Shown: positions 9,393 to 19,894, numbered from the stretch's first letter. The stretch: DNA of 64,000 nucleotides from an uncultured Sinobacteraceae bacterium (GCA_903822975.1 CAIJRD010000012.1:124001-188000); one strand, 5' to 3'. Numbers and translations: made by a program. Notes: generated from the sequence alone by a model not told the origin.

Positions 9393-9466
9393 ACGAATAC
9401 CTGCGGTGGATGCCGCGCGGGAAACCGCGCGAGACCGCGGATTGTGAGGCTATGCAGCACTTTCTG

Positions 9467-9675
9467 CTCGCGGGTGGCGATGACGGCGCTTTGCGACTCG
9501 CGAGCGACGACAGTAGTCACGAGCCAATCAGCTGCGTTGCGAAGCAGGGTTGTCGCTGCCTGGCAGGTCGCCTCGCGGGCGGCGATGACGGGTACTTTGC
9601 GACTCGCCAGCTACGACGGCGATCACGAGTTGATCAACTGCGTCGCACAGAAGCGTTGTCGCTGCCCAGCAGGTC
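9467..9675. repeat. Two diverged tandem copies of a ~105-bp unit upstream of dbpA
   Basis: Positions 9467-9571 and 9572-9675 align head to tail over their full length, sharing blocks such as CTTTGCGACTCGC, ATCACGAGT-like and TTGTCGCTGCC. I estimate roughly four in five bases identical by eye. Remnants of the same words (TAGCGACTGAGCCATTCGCTGCG) continue to about 9750. No reading frame with an SD spans it. It occupies most of the 490-bp gap between dbpA and the esterase gene; nothing else is seen there. Confidence 0.7.
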
Positions 9676-9882
9676 GGTGCGTAGCGGCTTAGCGAATCAC
9701 GCCGTAGCGACTGAGCCATTCGCTGCGCGGTTGAATAGCGAATCGCAGCGCTAAGACTCATTACGGAGCCACGACGCGATGCAGCTAAGCAGCTACGCAG
9801 CGGATTACTGCGCAGCGACGCACGGTGCCGCTGGCATTGCAGCAGCGCGCCCGGAGCACTTTCGAGGCGCGCGCTGCGTGCA

Positions 9883-10893
9883 TCAAGGGCCGGCGGATTT
9901 GTCCTTGAAGAAGGCCCAGGCTTCTTCGGCGCTCTCGAAATCCTTGTTCTGTTTGCCGACCAGTTGCCGATAGCCCCAGCCGATGTGGTACCGCAGGCTC
10001 GGCTCGACATGGCCACCGCCGCGGATCGTCACCATCTCCACCTGAGGTCCGCGACTGGGGCCATAAAAAGTGCGCGACGCCGTGGTGTCACCATCGGATT
10101 CCGCTGAGGTCCGAACCGCCGAGGCGCTGGCTTGCGCGCTGCTGAGTCCATTGACCTTGAGCCAGAAATCGCGCGTGGCTTCTGCGCCGATAACGCCACC
10201 GGTGGAGCGCCCGAACAAGCCGACGTTGCCGCCGCCGAAGGGCACGATGGGATCGCCGGTGCCATTGATCAGCAGCACGGACACCTTGGCGCTGGGGCCG
10301 CGGCAGGAGCTGGCGCGCGCCATCGACGAGGACACCGCGGCAATCGCCACCGGCGCCGGACGCATTTCCAGCGCGAGGCGATACGCCATCATGCCGCCGT
10401 TCGACATGCCCATGACGTAGATGCGTTTGGGATCGGCGCGTCCGGCGCTGACCTGCTGCTGCACCACGCGCTCGGCGAACGCAACGTCGTCCGCCTGCGG
10501 ATTGCCGCTGTTGTCCGAACGGCAGTCGTGCCAGCCGGTGCGCTTGTCGGCACCGTTCAGGCCCTGAAGTGCGGCCACCAGCACCGATTCGCGATCGACG
10601 ATGCCGAGCCAGGCCGACAGCGGCGACGGCATACGACCGCCGCCCAGCGCGTTGGCCGCAGTGCCGAGATGGCCGTGCAGCAGCAGGATCAAAGGCCGCG
10701 GACCGTTGATCGCGCGGGGCGACGCCAGCAGGTACTGCCGCGGCATGCCGCCGCCGTCGACCGCGTAGTTGGTGATGTCGGCGGCATGCGCCTGCGGCAA
10801 CAGCGACAACAGAGACAGCGCGCCGAACACGCGCCGCAGCAGCGAGCGACGGCACGGCGATCCGGGCGTCCATACCGAGAGGGTTTGCGGCAT
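9883..10893 (-). CDS. Secreted alpha/beta-hydrolase, PHB-depolymerase (esterase) family
   Basis: A 336-aa protein starting at 10893 with AAGGAG 8 nt upstream; an in-frame ATG at 10932 lacks an SD. The N-terminus has an Arg-rich n-region, hydrophobic core LFGALSLLSLLP-like and AHA|ADI cleavage site, so export is likely. The hydrolase core shows the oxyanion-region motif LILLLHGHLG, the nucleophile elbow GMSNGG (consensus GxSxG) and a late catalytic His in GGGHVEPS. These match the esterase/PHB depolymerase (LpqC/PF10503-like) family, which hydrolyses polyesters or feruloyl-type esters. There is no adjacent pha gene, so the natural substrate is unknown. Confidence 0.85.
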   Translation of the reverse strand: MPQTLSVWTPGSPCRRSLLRRVFGALSLLSLLPQAHAADITNYAVDGGGMPRQYLLASPRAINGPRPLILLLHGHLGTAANALGGGRMPSPLSAWLGIVDRESVLVAALQGLNGADKRTGWHDCRSDNSGNPQADDVAFAERVVQQQVSAGRADPKRIYVMGMSNGGMMAYRLALEMRPAPVAIAAVSSSMARASSCRGPSAKVSVLLINGTGDPIVPFGGGNVGLFGRSTGGVIGAEATRDFWLKVNGLSSAQASASAVRTSAESDGDTTASRTFYGPSRGPQVEMVTIRGGGHVEPSLRYHIGWGYRQLVGKQNKDFESAEEAWAFFKDKSAGP

Positions 10894-11535
10894 ACGAAAT
10901 GCTCCTTGATGGATTCGCGATGGCAATCGCATTCTGAAAACGGCTTACCCCAGCCCGGGGACACGCTCGATCCGCATCCTGCGGCGGCTCGCCTCGTCAC
11001 ATCTGTCAAAGCAGTCTGCGCGGGGCCACACCGTCGAGCCTAACCTGTGGTCCTTTCCGGCACCTGAATGACGGGCACGTCAGTGGCTGGTATCCGACCA
11101 CGTCGCAGTACGACCGGTCGGTTCGTTCGGCTGCAGCAAGCTGCTTTGCTCGGCGCGAGCAATGGCTCGCCATAAGTCTTGATCACGGCCGATACGCGAG
11201 AACGCGCGCGCCACCGGTCTTGATCACGACCAAGTCGCAATCGCTGACACACCGTGCGCGTGCCTCTGGGGCGCAGTTCAACAACAACGCGAACGACCTC
11301 GGGTTAGGACTTCGCCGGCACGCGAGACGATGACGGCGGCGCCGACGCGGCCATTTTTGCGCGGCAAAAACCTCAAAAATCGATCGCTGGAAAGGCGCTA
11401 TCGATCTCCGGCCCGCTCCGAGCCTCGATGGCCGCGACGATTTATATTTTCTAAACAAAGGTTCGAATAAAGATCAATTGCCGCAATGCAGCAAGCGGCG
11501 GAAAGTACACGTCAAGAGTCCACTCGGAAAGTCTC
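10894..11535. other. Intergenic stretch of 642 bases, no supported gene
   Basis: Apart from the paired direct repeats at 11176-11228 I see no gene with an SD, no RNA gene and no clear promoter. The stretch from about 11360 to 11510 is locally A-rich, as often seen upstream of a start, and precedes the small membrane ORF at 11536. Confidence 0.5.
11176..11228. promoter_or_regulatory. Pair of identical 12-bp direct repeats, operator-like
   Basis: GTCTTGATCACG occurs at 11176-11187 and again at 11217-11228, 41 bp apart start to start (about four helical turns). Each contains the palindromic core TGATCA. Spacing and symmetry suggest a dimeric regulator site, but no regulator gene is adjacent. 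Tentative. Confidence 0.3.
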
Positions 11536-11703
11536 ATGGACGCACCTGTCGCCATCTTCGTCGCATTGGTCCTCGCACTCACCGCGATCAGCTTCAGCGC
11601 GCTCGGCGTGTTGATCTGGCGCGATGCACGCGCCGCGCAGCGCAAACCGCAATCGCTGGCTCCGCGTGGCGTTCGCGAAATCGGTTTGCCGCAGCGGGCC
11701 TGA
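11536..11703 (+). CDS. Small single-pass membrane protein (55 aa), unrecognised
   Basis: ATG at 11536 opens a 55-codon frame ending at TGA 11701-11703. Residues 4-27 (PVAIFVALVLALTAISFSALGVLI) are strongly hydrophobic, followed by an Arg/Lys-rich stretch (RDARAAQRKP). That gives one transmembrane helix with a positively charged, probably cytoplasmic C-terminus. A weak SD-like GGAAAG precedes the ATG. A perfect 9-bp hairpin begins 8 nt after the stop, as expected at the end of a transcription unit. I do not recognise the family. Supporting evidence is composition, topology and the flanking hairpin only. Confidence 0.6.
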   Translation: MDAPVAIFVALVLALTAISFSALGVLIWRDARAAQRKPQSLAPRGVREIGLPQRA

Positions 11704-11711
11704 TCCCCTAC

Positions 11712-11732
11712 CGGGCGTGGCATCCACGCCCG
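11712..11732 (+). terminator. Hairpin after the small membrane ORF
   Basis: CGGGCGTGG at 11712-11720 pairs perfectly with CCACGCCCG at 11724-11732 around a 3-nt loop, 8 nt past the stop at 11703. It has no T-tract, so termination is plausible but unproven. The remaining bases to 12023 hold two further short hairpins (near 11822-11856 and 11877-11892) and no gene. Confidence 0.45.
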
Positions 11733-12023
11733 CAGCGGCCTGCCCCTAGCGCGGCTGCTGCTCTTTCATCGGTGGTGTTGAAACCCGCTGAACGTCGCGG
11801 CTTCTGATTACCCGGCTCAAAGCTCGCCCAAACGCCTTCGGTTTACGCGGCGAGCGGGGGTTTACTTGCCGAACTGCCACCGATGTGGCGGCATCAACTT
11901 AAAACTCCATTCCTCGCCGGGCTCGCATCAAGCGTAGGGCGATTCGCGCGCGCAGCGCGATCCGATTCGTACTAGTTCCAGCCCTGGCGCCCTGCCTCAC
12001 GCCCGAATGCGTCCGTGTGAGAC

Positions 12024-13055
12024 TCAGCCGGCGCCGAACGCGTCCAATGCGCGCACACGGCCGCTCCGGCCGATCACCACAACACCGTCTCCGGCATTGA
12101 CGACGGTTTCCGCCGGCGGACGCGTCAAGGCACTGCCATCGCGGCGATTGAGCGCCACAATCAGAAAGGCACCGCCCGCGCGACGCTCGATGTCCGCGAT
12201 GGTCAGTCCCACGAAGGGGCTGCCCTCGGCCGCAGCGGCGGTTTCAAGTTCCAGCCCGAGACCATGCAAGTCGTGCTCGAAGCCTTTCATCTGCGCCGAG
12301 CCCCGCAGCAGCGCGTTGGCGTTCTGAAACAGGATCAATTCGGCAATTCGCTCCGCGCCGATATGTGCCGGCAGCACGACGTCGTTGGCGCCGGCATGCA
12401 AGAGCTTGCCTTCGGTGGTGGGCAGCTCGCCGCGCGCGATGATTCGCAGGCTTTTGTTGAGGCTGCGCGCGCTCAGCGTGATGAAGACGTTGGCGGCGTC
12501 GTCTGGCAGCACGGTGGCCAAGATCGACGCGCGATCGATGCCGGCGGCTTTCAGCACGGCTTCGTCGGTGGCTTCGCCCTGCACGCAGAGGTAGCCAAGT
12601 GCGCGCGCTTCGGCCACGCGTGCGTCACTGCGCTCGAGCACGACGAAGCGTGATTTCCCGGCCTTCAGTTCGCGCGCCAGCATGTTGCCGATGCGGCCGA
12701 AACCACAGACGATGACGTGATCGCGCAGCTGGTCGATTTCATTTTTCATGCGCTTGATTCCGAGGACTTGCTGGATCTGGCTGAGCGTGAAGAACTGCAC
12801 GAGCGCACCGGTCAGGTAGATCACGCCGGTGCAGCCGAGCACGATCAGTGTGAGCGTCAACGCGCGCAGTTCCGGTGTATTGATCGGCCGAACTTCCTCG
12901 TAGCCGACCGTGAAAATGGTGATCACGACCATGTACAGCGCGTCGCCGAAATTCCAGCCCAACACCATGTAGCCGCACACCGCCACCGGCGCCAGCACCG
13001 CCAGGAACAGCAGGCCGTTGACCAGATTGCGCGAAGGAGATTGGGAGAGCTGCAT
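12024..13055 (-). CDS. Potassium channel family protein with RCK (TrkA-N/TrkA-C) domains
   Basis: A 343-aa inner-membrane ion channel. Residues ~10-32 and ~62-86 form two transmembrane helices flanking a pore loop whose selectivity filter reads TVGYEE. A cytoplasmic RCK_N Rossmann domain follows (HVIVCGFGRIGNMLA, GxGxxG), then an RCK_C domain at the end. This is the two-helix ligand-gated K+ channel layout (MthK/Kch-type). The filter's TVGY core is intact, but the usual GD is replaced by EE. Start at 13055 lacks an SD. It stands alone. Function as a K+ channel is likely; the ligand is unknown. Confidence 0.88.
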   Translation of the reverse strand: MQLSQSPSRNLVNGLLFLAVLAPVAVCGYMVLGWNFGDALYMVVITIFTVGYEEVRPINTPELRALTLTLIVLGCTGVIYLTGALVQFFTLSQIQQVLGIKRMKNEIDQLRDHVIVCGFGRIGNMLARELKAGKSRFVVLERSDARVAEARALGYLCVQGEATDEAVLKAAGIDRASILATVLPDDAANVFITLSARSLNKSLRIIARGELPTTEGKLLHAGANDVVLPAHIGAERIAELILFQNANALLRGSAQMKGFEHDLHGLGLELETAAAAEGSPFVGLTIADIERRAGGAFLIVALNRRDGSALTRPPAETVVNAGDGVVVIGRSGRVRALDAFGAG

Positions 13056-13182
13056 GGTCGGCGTTATGGTTTTTGCTGGAACCGGCCCGGCATGCGCAGG
13101 ACTTCGCGTTCAGGTGACTGCCTGCACCTGCAAGGCATGTGCCGCTGGGCCGTATCCGACGCTGCTACTAGCGCAATGTGCC

Positions 13183-13206
13183 AGTGGCAGTGGCAGTGGC
13201 AGTGGC
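13183..13206. repeat. Hexanucleotide array (AGTGGC)4 upstream of the K+ channel gene
   Basis: Four exact copies of AGTGGC lie about 130 bp upstream of the channel start. They may arise by slippage. The rest of 13056-13682 contains only short open frames on both strands with no SD or recognisable product. Confidence 0.7.
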
Positions 13207-13682
13207 AGCGTCGCAGTGGCTGATTGTCGCTAGTTACTCAGTGTTCGACGCGAGTCAGTCTGCCAACTCGGAGACTTTGGGCTTGGACCGGGATTGAAAC
13301 TGGCGCGCGTGCGGTCCGTAAGCGTGACCTTAAATCGAAGCCGTGGCACCTGTCGTTGTCGAATTGCCAGACCTGGGTCGTCGACAAAGCCGGAAGTCGA
13401 AACGGATTCGCACGAACGCCGATGTGTTCAATCGCGCGAACGCTCAATAGGTTCGCTGCGCTCGATGTGCTTGGCTCGCTGTGTGTGCTCGACAGCGCGC
13501 GGCCCTCACGTTGCGCACTTGGGCAGCTTCGTACCGGTTGAAGTGGGCGCTGAGCAAACGAGAAGGCTTTAAGCTGCGCGGTGAAGCAGGCCCAATGCCG
13601 AGCGCCCAACGACCGTCAGGCCAAAACCGTGTATGTGCGTTCGCGGCTGGCTCCACCGTCCTGCGGTGATCGCAGCCCTCAA
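13207..13682. other. Intergenic stretch without a supported gene
   Basis: Several 60-125-codon open frames occur on both strands, but none has a good SD, hydrophobic pattern or recognisable motif. They overlap each other in a way typical of GC-rich noncoding DNA. No RNA gene seen. Confidence 0.5.
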
Positions 13683-13722
13683 CCCTCGCAGCGGCGCCGA
13701 TGTTTCAGCGCCACTGCGAGGG
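13683..13722 (-). terminator. Long hairpin just after the FAD monooxygenase stop
   Basis: CCCTCGCAG at 13683-13691 pairs with CTGCGAGGG at 13714-13722. After one mismatch the stem continues for five more G-C pairs. It begins 11 nt past the stop at 13733. No U-tract follows, so it may be a weak intrinsic terminator or an mRNA 3'-end stabiliser. Confidence 0.5.
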
Positions 13723-13732
13723 CCACGAAGAC

Positions 13733-15229
<1,497 letters not shown>

Positions 15230-15652
15230 ACAGCTCTCCTCACTTTTTGCGAATCAATTGCCGGCTGTCCATGCCCGGTCGGTTCAGCTTGCGAGTGGGG
15301 TCCCGCACTACTGATCGCCGCTGGGTTCTCCCCCAACGCTTGTTGCAGTCGAGTTTATGCCTGAGGCAGGGGGGCGGCATTGACGTTGCCGCCATAGAGT
15401 TGCGCTGCGAAGCGAGCACCTTGGTCGGAAAAACAGATCATGGCGACGCACAATCTTTATTACCGACATGCACGGTCGATGGCGCGCCTGATCGAGCCGC
15501 CAGTTTCGCCGAACGTCGATGCCTGTTCGCGCTGCCACGCTCGGACTGGGCCAACTACGACGCCACGCTGATTTCAGTCGGCGCTGCCGCGTCAGGAGCG
15601 CCCACTGCGACTGCGCGACGTGCCTCCGCAATCGCACATCGACCCGCGCTAC
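15230..15652. other. Intergenic stretch of about 420 bases, no supported gene
   Basis: The region lies between the diaA stop and the monooxygenase start, both on the minus strand. Open frames seen here on either strand lack SDs and motifs. No clear promoter or repeat is visible. In many gammaproteobacteria a dolP (yraP) gene follows diaA; it is not present here. Confidence 0.5.
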
Positions 15653-16243
15653 TTATTTCAGCGGATACATCATCTCGTCGATGCCGTCGCACAGGCAGTG
15701 CAGGAACAGCAGATGCGTCTCCTGGATGCGTGCGGTGACGTCGCTGGCCGAGCGCAGTTCGAGATCGGTAGGCTTCAGCAGCCGCGCGATATGCCCGCCA
15801 TCGCGGCCGGTCAGCGCCAGCACACTGCCACCCGCGGCGTGCATCGCGTCGATCGCCTTCACCACGTTCGGCGAATTGCCCGAAGTGGAAATTGCGAGCA
15901 GCAAGTCGCCCGGCCGCGCCAGCGCCTGCACCTGCTTCGAGAAAATCTGTTCGAACGAATAATCGTTGCCGATCGCGGTCAGTGCAGACGTGTCGGTGGT
16001 CAGCGCCACCGCCGCGAGCCCTGGACGCTCACGCTCGAAGCGGCAGGTCAGCTCCGCCGCAAAATGCTGGGCGTCGGCGGCCGAACCGCCGTTGCCGCAG
16101 GCCAACACCTTGTTGCCAGCCTTGAGCACCGCCACGGTGTGCTCGATCGCGCCGATGATTTGCGTCAGGCTGCTTTCCAGCGTGCGCTGCTTGGTTTCGA
16201 TGCTGGCCTGAAAATGGCCGCGAATGCGTTCGCTAGCGTTCAT
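15653..16243 (-). CDS. diaA: DnaA initiator-associating protein / phosphoheptose isomerase-like SIS protein
   Basis: A 196-aa SIS-domain protein. CGNGGSAADAQHFAAEL and STSGNSPNVVKA are the sugar-phosphate-binding motifs shared by GmhA (sedoheptulose-7-phosphate isomerase) and its paralogue DiaA, which binds DnaA and times replication initiation. By sequence alone either is possible. The neighbourhood (rsmI, lpoA, yraN upstream in the same order as in E. coli) favours DiaA. The start at 16243 has AAGGA 9 nt upstream. A 160-bp octanucleotide array separates it from yraN. The E. coli neighbour dolP is absent downstream. Confidence 0.85.
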   Translation of the reverse strand: MNASERIRGHFQASIETKQRTLESSLTQIIGAIEHTVAVLKAGNKVLACGNGGSAADAQHFAAELTCRFERERPGLAAVALTTDTSALTAIGNDYSFEQIFSKQVQALARPGDLLLAISTSGNSPNVVKAIDAMHAAGGSVLALTGRDGGHIARLLKPTDLELRSASDVTARIQETHLLFLHCLCDGIDEMMYPLK

Positions 16244-16327
16244 GCGGGTTCTATCCTTAGGTGATGCTATCTATTCAGTAGCCATTGATTGAACGGGTCG
16301 GCTCAGCGACCATTTGAGGCGCTGCAT

Positions 16328-16487
16328 CGTTGAGACGTTGAGCCGTTGAGCCGTTGAGCCGTTGAGCCGTTGAGCCGTTGAGCCGTTGAGCCGTTGAGCC
16401 GCCGAGCCTTCGAGTGTTCGAGTGTTCGAGTGTTCGAGTCTTCGAGTCTTCGAGTCTTCGAGTCTTCGAGTCTTCGAGTCTTCGAGT
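16328..16487. repeat. 20-unit octanucleotide (8-bp) tandem array between yraN and diaA
   Basis: Twenty 8-bp units run in one strict phase from 16328 to 16487. In order they are CGTTGAGA (1), CGTTGAGC (8), CGCCGAGC (1), CTTCGAGT (1), GTTCGAGT (3) and CTTCGAGT (6). The common core is T(T/C)GAG, so two homogenised sub-families share one register. The array fills the gap between the yraN stop (16584) and the diaA start (16243). Because 8 is not a multiple of 3, all frames give the same octapeptide repeat, which explains the misleading long open frames here. Copy number probably varies between strains. The rest of the gap (16244-16583) holds no gene. Confidence 0.9.
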
Positions 16488-16583
16488 GTTCCAAACGTCG
16501 AGTCCCGGCAATCGCAACAGGTCGATTTGTACGGATAAAAGCGTCGACCAAACTCACTCGGATCGCGACCATTTTCGTCCACC

Positions 16584-16937
16584 CTACTCGGCATCGAACG
16601 CCGCACGCAGCCATTCGAGCTTCTGTGCCTGGCCCGGCGCGCCGTCGAGCGCCACAACATCGAAGCGCGCGGCGCGCTGCAGATGTTCCGGATGCGCGCC
16701 GAGAAAATTTCGCGCCGCTAGCGTCAGCCGCGCTTGCTTGCGTGCGTCGATGGTTTCGCTGGCGCTGCCGAAGTCGCTGCGCGCACGGCTGCGCACTTCG
16801 ACGAAGACCAGGGTGTCGCGATCGCGCATCACCAGATCGAGTTCGCCGCCGCGGCAACGCCAGTTGCGCGCCACCAACCGCAGCCCGGCCGCCTGCAGAT
16901 GCTTCAGCGCTTGCGCCTCGGCATCCGCGCCGCGCAT
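16584..16937 (-). CDS. yraN: YraN family (UPF0102) nuclease-fold protein
   Basis: A 117-aa cytoplasmic protein of the YraN/UPF0102 family, which has a PD-(D/E)xK Holliday-resolvase-like fold. The candidate catalytic pattern is visible as [10 protein letters not shown]...LVFVEVRSR (E-D-ExK-like residues, with Arg in the usual Lys position). The ATG at 16937 overlaps the lpoA stop (TGATG). A GTG one codon upstream is also possible. The position after lpoA and before diaA matches E. coli yraM-yraN-yraO, so translational coupling is likely. The biochemical role is not established for the family. Confidence 0.9.
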   Translation of the reverse strand: MRGADAEAQALKHLQAAGLRLVARNWRCRGGELDLVMRDRDTLVFVEVRSRARSDFGSASETIDARKQARLTLAARNFLGAHPEHLQRAARFDVVALDGAPGQAQKLEWLRAAFDAE

Positions 16938-18901
16938 CACGGCGTGTTGGGGTCGTCGTCGGCATTGCCCGGATCGACGCCGGCCGCCAGCGGCGTGGGC
17001 GGGCCCACGCGCAAGCGCGCACAGATCAGGCCGCGATGAATCGCATTGTCGTTGCCGACTGCGAGCGTGCCGGTCGCGCCGGCGAACTGGTCACCTGGGT
17101 GCAGTCCGCCTTGCGTCATGTGTTGCGCCAACAGGAAGCTGTCGGCACCGAGCGCGTACAGGCGCGCACTGTCGTAGTTACGCCCGGCCAAGGCCTCGTC
17201 GTGGAAGGCGCTGTAACGGCTGTCGAGCAACCAGGGCGAATCGCAGAAGCGAATGCCGGACACATCGCGATCGCCGTTGCCGCTGTTGACTGCGGCGGTG
17301 GCGTAAATCGCGATCCGCTCGGCGTGATAGAAGCGGAACAAGGGCCACAGCAGCCGCGCATGATCCTGGCTGCGCGCGCCCATGAAGATGAAATCGAAAT
17401 CGTTGCGGCGCTGCGGGTCGATGCCGGGCAGCGCTTTCGCGCGGGCTTCTGCGGCGGCCTTGCGGTCCTCGATCGCGTGATAGCGCAGCAGACGTTGTAC
17501 CGGACCCGACCAGCTTTCCTGCGGGCCGCTATAGCGTTCGATGTCGACGGTCACGCCACCCAGTTCGCTCAGACGTTGCTGGAACGCGGCCAGCACGCGC
17601 GAGCCCCACTCGCCGGACTGCACCAGCACCAGCGCGCGTTTCAAGCCACGGCCGACCGCGTCCTCTGCCGCAGCGCGGGCTTCGTCTTCGGGCGCGAGTC
17701 CGAACTGGTAGAGCCCGGTCGGCGCCGGTCGGTTCGCATCCATATAGTTCAGCGCGAGCACCGGTACCGGCGGCTGAGCTTGCACGCCCAGGGCATAGAC
17801 GCTTTCCTTCAACAGCGGCCCAACCACCAGGCCTGCGCCCGCACTCGCCGCCTGCTGCACCAGCGCCGGCATGGTTGCGGCAGTGCCGGAGGAGTCGAAC
17901 ACCTGCGGCGCGGCGGCGCCCGCGCGTGCGGCCGCGGCGGCGTAACCGGCACGCACTGCTTCACCTGCACTGGCGACCGGACCGCTCTGCGGCAGCAGCA
18001 TCGCGGCGAAACCATTGCCCGCGACAACCGCGGGTGCTTGTGTCGATGGCTGCGTCGGCGTGGCTGGCAGCGTGGCACTCGGCAGCACGCCGGTTTCGGA
18101 TTGAATGGCACCGCCGGGTGCCGGGGCGCCCGGCATCAACAAGGCAGCCAATCGCTCATCGCCCGGATGACCGGGATAGCGCTGACGCCAGTTGTTGTAG
18201 AAGCTCAAGCTGGCATTGCGTCGCGCCAGATTGGCCAGTTCGATCCAGCCGCGGGTGATCGGATCGCTGCTGCCGGCGCGTGCCAGCGTGCTGCTGTCGA
18301 GCGGCGCCGTCGAAAGCGAGGTCCACAGGCTGTTGCGGTTTTCGCTGATGGCGGCCGGATCGTGCAGATAGTGCTCGCGCAGCACCATTGCCTGGGTGCC
18401 GCCAACGGTGTCGCCGCTCAGGAACAGTGCGCGCGCGCGAACGGCCTGGGCGCGTTCGGCCGACGGCAGATTGCCCGGATCGACCGGCAGCCAGCGCAAG
18501 GCGGTGGCGGCATCGTTGCGCGCCAGCGCGCCGCGCGCGTTGACGATGCGTCCCCGCAGTTGCTGATCGGGAGTCAATGAACTGGCCGGCATCTGGCCGA
18601 TGAGGTTGCCGGCCAGCGTGAAATCGTTGCCATTGGCGGCGGCTTCTGCGGCGCGCAGGCGCAGCTCCAATGCCTGTTGCGGCGAGGCTTCGGCGGCCTG
18701 CTCCTGATACACGCGTGCGGCATGCAGATAGTCGCCGCGCTGCTCGGCGCTATCCGCTGCCGCGCCCGAAGACGCGGAGGAATAAGCACCTTCGCTGCGA
18801 CCAAAACCAGTCGACGCGCAAGCGACCAGCATCGCCGGCAGCAGGCTCGTCAGCGCCAATAGCAAGACGCCGCGAGGCGGCGAAAATCGTTCGGAATTCA
18901 T
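16937..18901 (-). CDS. lpoA: Penicillin-binding protein activator LpoA (outer-membrane lipoprotein)
   Basis: A 654-aa lipoprotein that, in E. coli, reaches from the outer membrane through the peptidoglycan to activate PBP1A. The signal peptide ends [11 protein letters not shown], a good lipobox. The first half is rich in paired helices with an '[28 protein letters not shown]' character (TPR-like), and the second half has a periplasmic-binding-protein-like domain (VALLLPQSG-type start seen as [18 protein letters not shown], about residue 300 on). An Ala/Pro/Thr-rich linker joins them. Its start lies only 15 bp from divergent rsmI. Stop overlaps yraN. Context and architecture agree, so the call is firm. 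Confidence 0.93.
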   Translation of the reverse strand: MNSERFSPPRGVLLLALTSLLPAMLVACASTGFGRSEGAYSSASSGAAADSAEQRGDYLHAARVYQEQAAEASPQQALELRLRAAEAAANGNDFTLAGNLIGQMPASSLTPDQQLRGRIVNARGALARNDAATALRWLPVDPGNLPSAERAQAVRARALFLSGDTVGGTQAMVLREHYLHDPAAISENRNSLWTSLSTAPLDSSTLARAGSSDPITRGWIELANLARRNASLSFYNNWRQRYPGHPGDERLAALLMPGAPAPGGAIQSETGVLPSATLPATPTQPSTQAPAVVAGNGFAAMLLPQSGPVASAGEAVRAGYAAAAARAGAAAPQVFDSSGTAATMPALVQQAASAGAGLVVGPLLKESVYALGVQAQPPVPVLALNYMDANRPAPTGLYQFGLAPEDEARAAAEDAVGRGLKRALVLVQSGEWGSRVLAAFQQRLSELGGVTVDIERYSGPQESWSGPVQRLLRYHAIEDRKAAAEARAKALPGIDPQRRNDFDFIFMGARSQDHARLLWPLFRFYHAERIAIYATAAVNSGNGDRDVSGIRFCDSPWLLDSRYSAFHDEALAGRNYDSARLYALGADSFLLAQHMTQGGLHPGDQFAGATGTLAVGNDNAIHRGLICARLRVGPPTPLAAGVDPGNADDDPNTP

Positions 18902-18916
18902 CCGTTAAAGTATGCC

Positions 18917-19873
18917 ATGAGCCGATTACCGCCGGATGTAGACACGCGCCCCACCGATGAACCACAAGCATCGACGCCTGCGCCGACGCAGGACAACAGT
19001 GTGCGCGGCGGCACGCTTTACGTGGTGGCGACACCGATCGGAAACCTGGGCGACCTGTCGCCGCGCGCGCGCGATGTGCTGGCCGGCGTCGACCGCATTG
19101 CCGCGGAAGACACGCGAACCACCGGCGTGCTGCTGTCGCACTTCGGCCTGCGCCGGCCGCTGGTGGCATTACACGAACACAACGAGGATCGCATCGCCGA
19201 ACAGTTGATCGCAGCGGTACTGCGCGGCGAAACGCTGGCGCTGGTATCCGACGCCGGCACGCCGCTGGTGTCCGATCCCGGCTATGCGCTGGTGCGCCAG
19301 GCGCGGGCGCAAGGCGTGACGGTGCAGGCGGTCCCCGGACCTTGCGCGGTGATCGCGGCCTTATCGATTTCCGGCCTGCCGACCGACCGATTCTGCTTCG
19401 CAGGCTTTCTGCCGCCGAAGTCGAACGCACGCCGTGCGCGCTTCGCCGAGTTCCTGCACGAGGCGCGCACCGTGGTGGTCTACGAATCTTCGCATCGCAT
19501 CGGTGACAGCCTCGCCGACCTGGTCGCCGTGCTCGGCCCCGAACGGCGCATCTGCGTGGCGCGCGAACTGACCAAGCGTTTCGAGGAGAGCCACACCGCC
19601 AGCGCCGCCGAAGTGCTGGCCTGGCATGCGGCGGATACGCATCGCAGCCTCGGCGAGTTCGTCATCGTCATCGAAGGTGCGGCGGCAGCGAGTGACGATG
19701 TCAACGCCGAGCGCGTGTTGCGGCTGCTGCTGGCAGAACTGTCACCATCGCGCGCGGCGCGCGTGGCTGCGGATATCACCGGTGCTTCGCGCAAGCAGCT
19801 CTACGAAGTGGCGCTGCGCCTGGGCAGCGCAACACAGCGCAACGACGAAAACGAGGACAATAGCGAGCCGTAG
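18917..19873 (+). CDS. rsmI: 16S rRNA (cytidine1402-2'-O)-methyltransferase RsmI
   Basis: A 318-aa SAM-dependent tetrapyrrole-methylase-fold enzyme that 2'-O-methylates C1402 of 16S rRNA in the decoding centre. Conserved motifs are GTLYVVATPIGNLGDLSPRA, AAEDTRTTG, LVSDAGTPLVSDPG and VPGPCAVIAALS. The N-terminus carries about 28 extra polar residues before the core. It is divergent from lpoA with 15 bp between start codons, so each promoter must lie within the other gene's coding region or the region is bidirectional. No clear SD precedes the ATG. Assignment secure. Confidence 0.96.
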   Translation: MSRLPPDVDTRPTDEPQASTPAPTQDNSVRGGTLYVVATPIGNLGDLSPRARDVLAGVDRIAAEDTRTTGVLLSHFGLRRPLVALHEHNEDRIAEQLIAAVLRGETLALVSDAGTPLVSDPGYALVRQARAQGVTVQAVPGPCAVIAALSISGLPTDRFCFAGFLPPKSNARRARFAEFLHEARTVVVYESSHRIGDSLADLVAVLGPERRICVARELTKRFEESHTASAAEVLAWHAADTHRSLGEFVIVIEGAAAASDDVNAERVLRLLLAELSPSRAARVAADITGASRKQLYEVALRLGSATQRNDENEDNSEP

Positions 19874-19894
19874 TCCATCGCGCCCGTTGTTGTC

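Noticed and set aside
16328..16487. CRISPR-like interpretation of the tandem array (and of the other arrays)
   Set aside because: Units are contiguous with no spacers and no cas genes are present.
16303..17022. Minus-strand frame with GSTAQRLN and LEDSKTRR octapeptide repeats
   Set aside because: These are translations of the 8-bp array, identical in every frame, and not a repeat protein.
16394..18580. A 728-codon plus-strand open frame opposite lpoA and yraN
   Set aside because: It is antisense to two well-recognised genes and starts inside the octanucleotide array. Its composition (Arg/Ala/Gly-rich) is that of GC-rich shadow frames.
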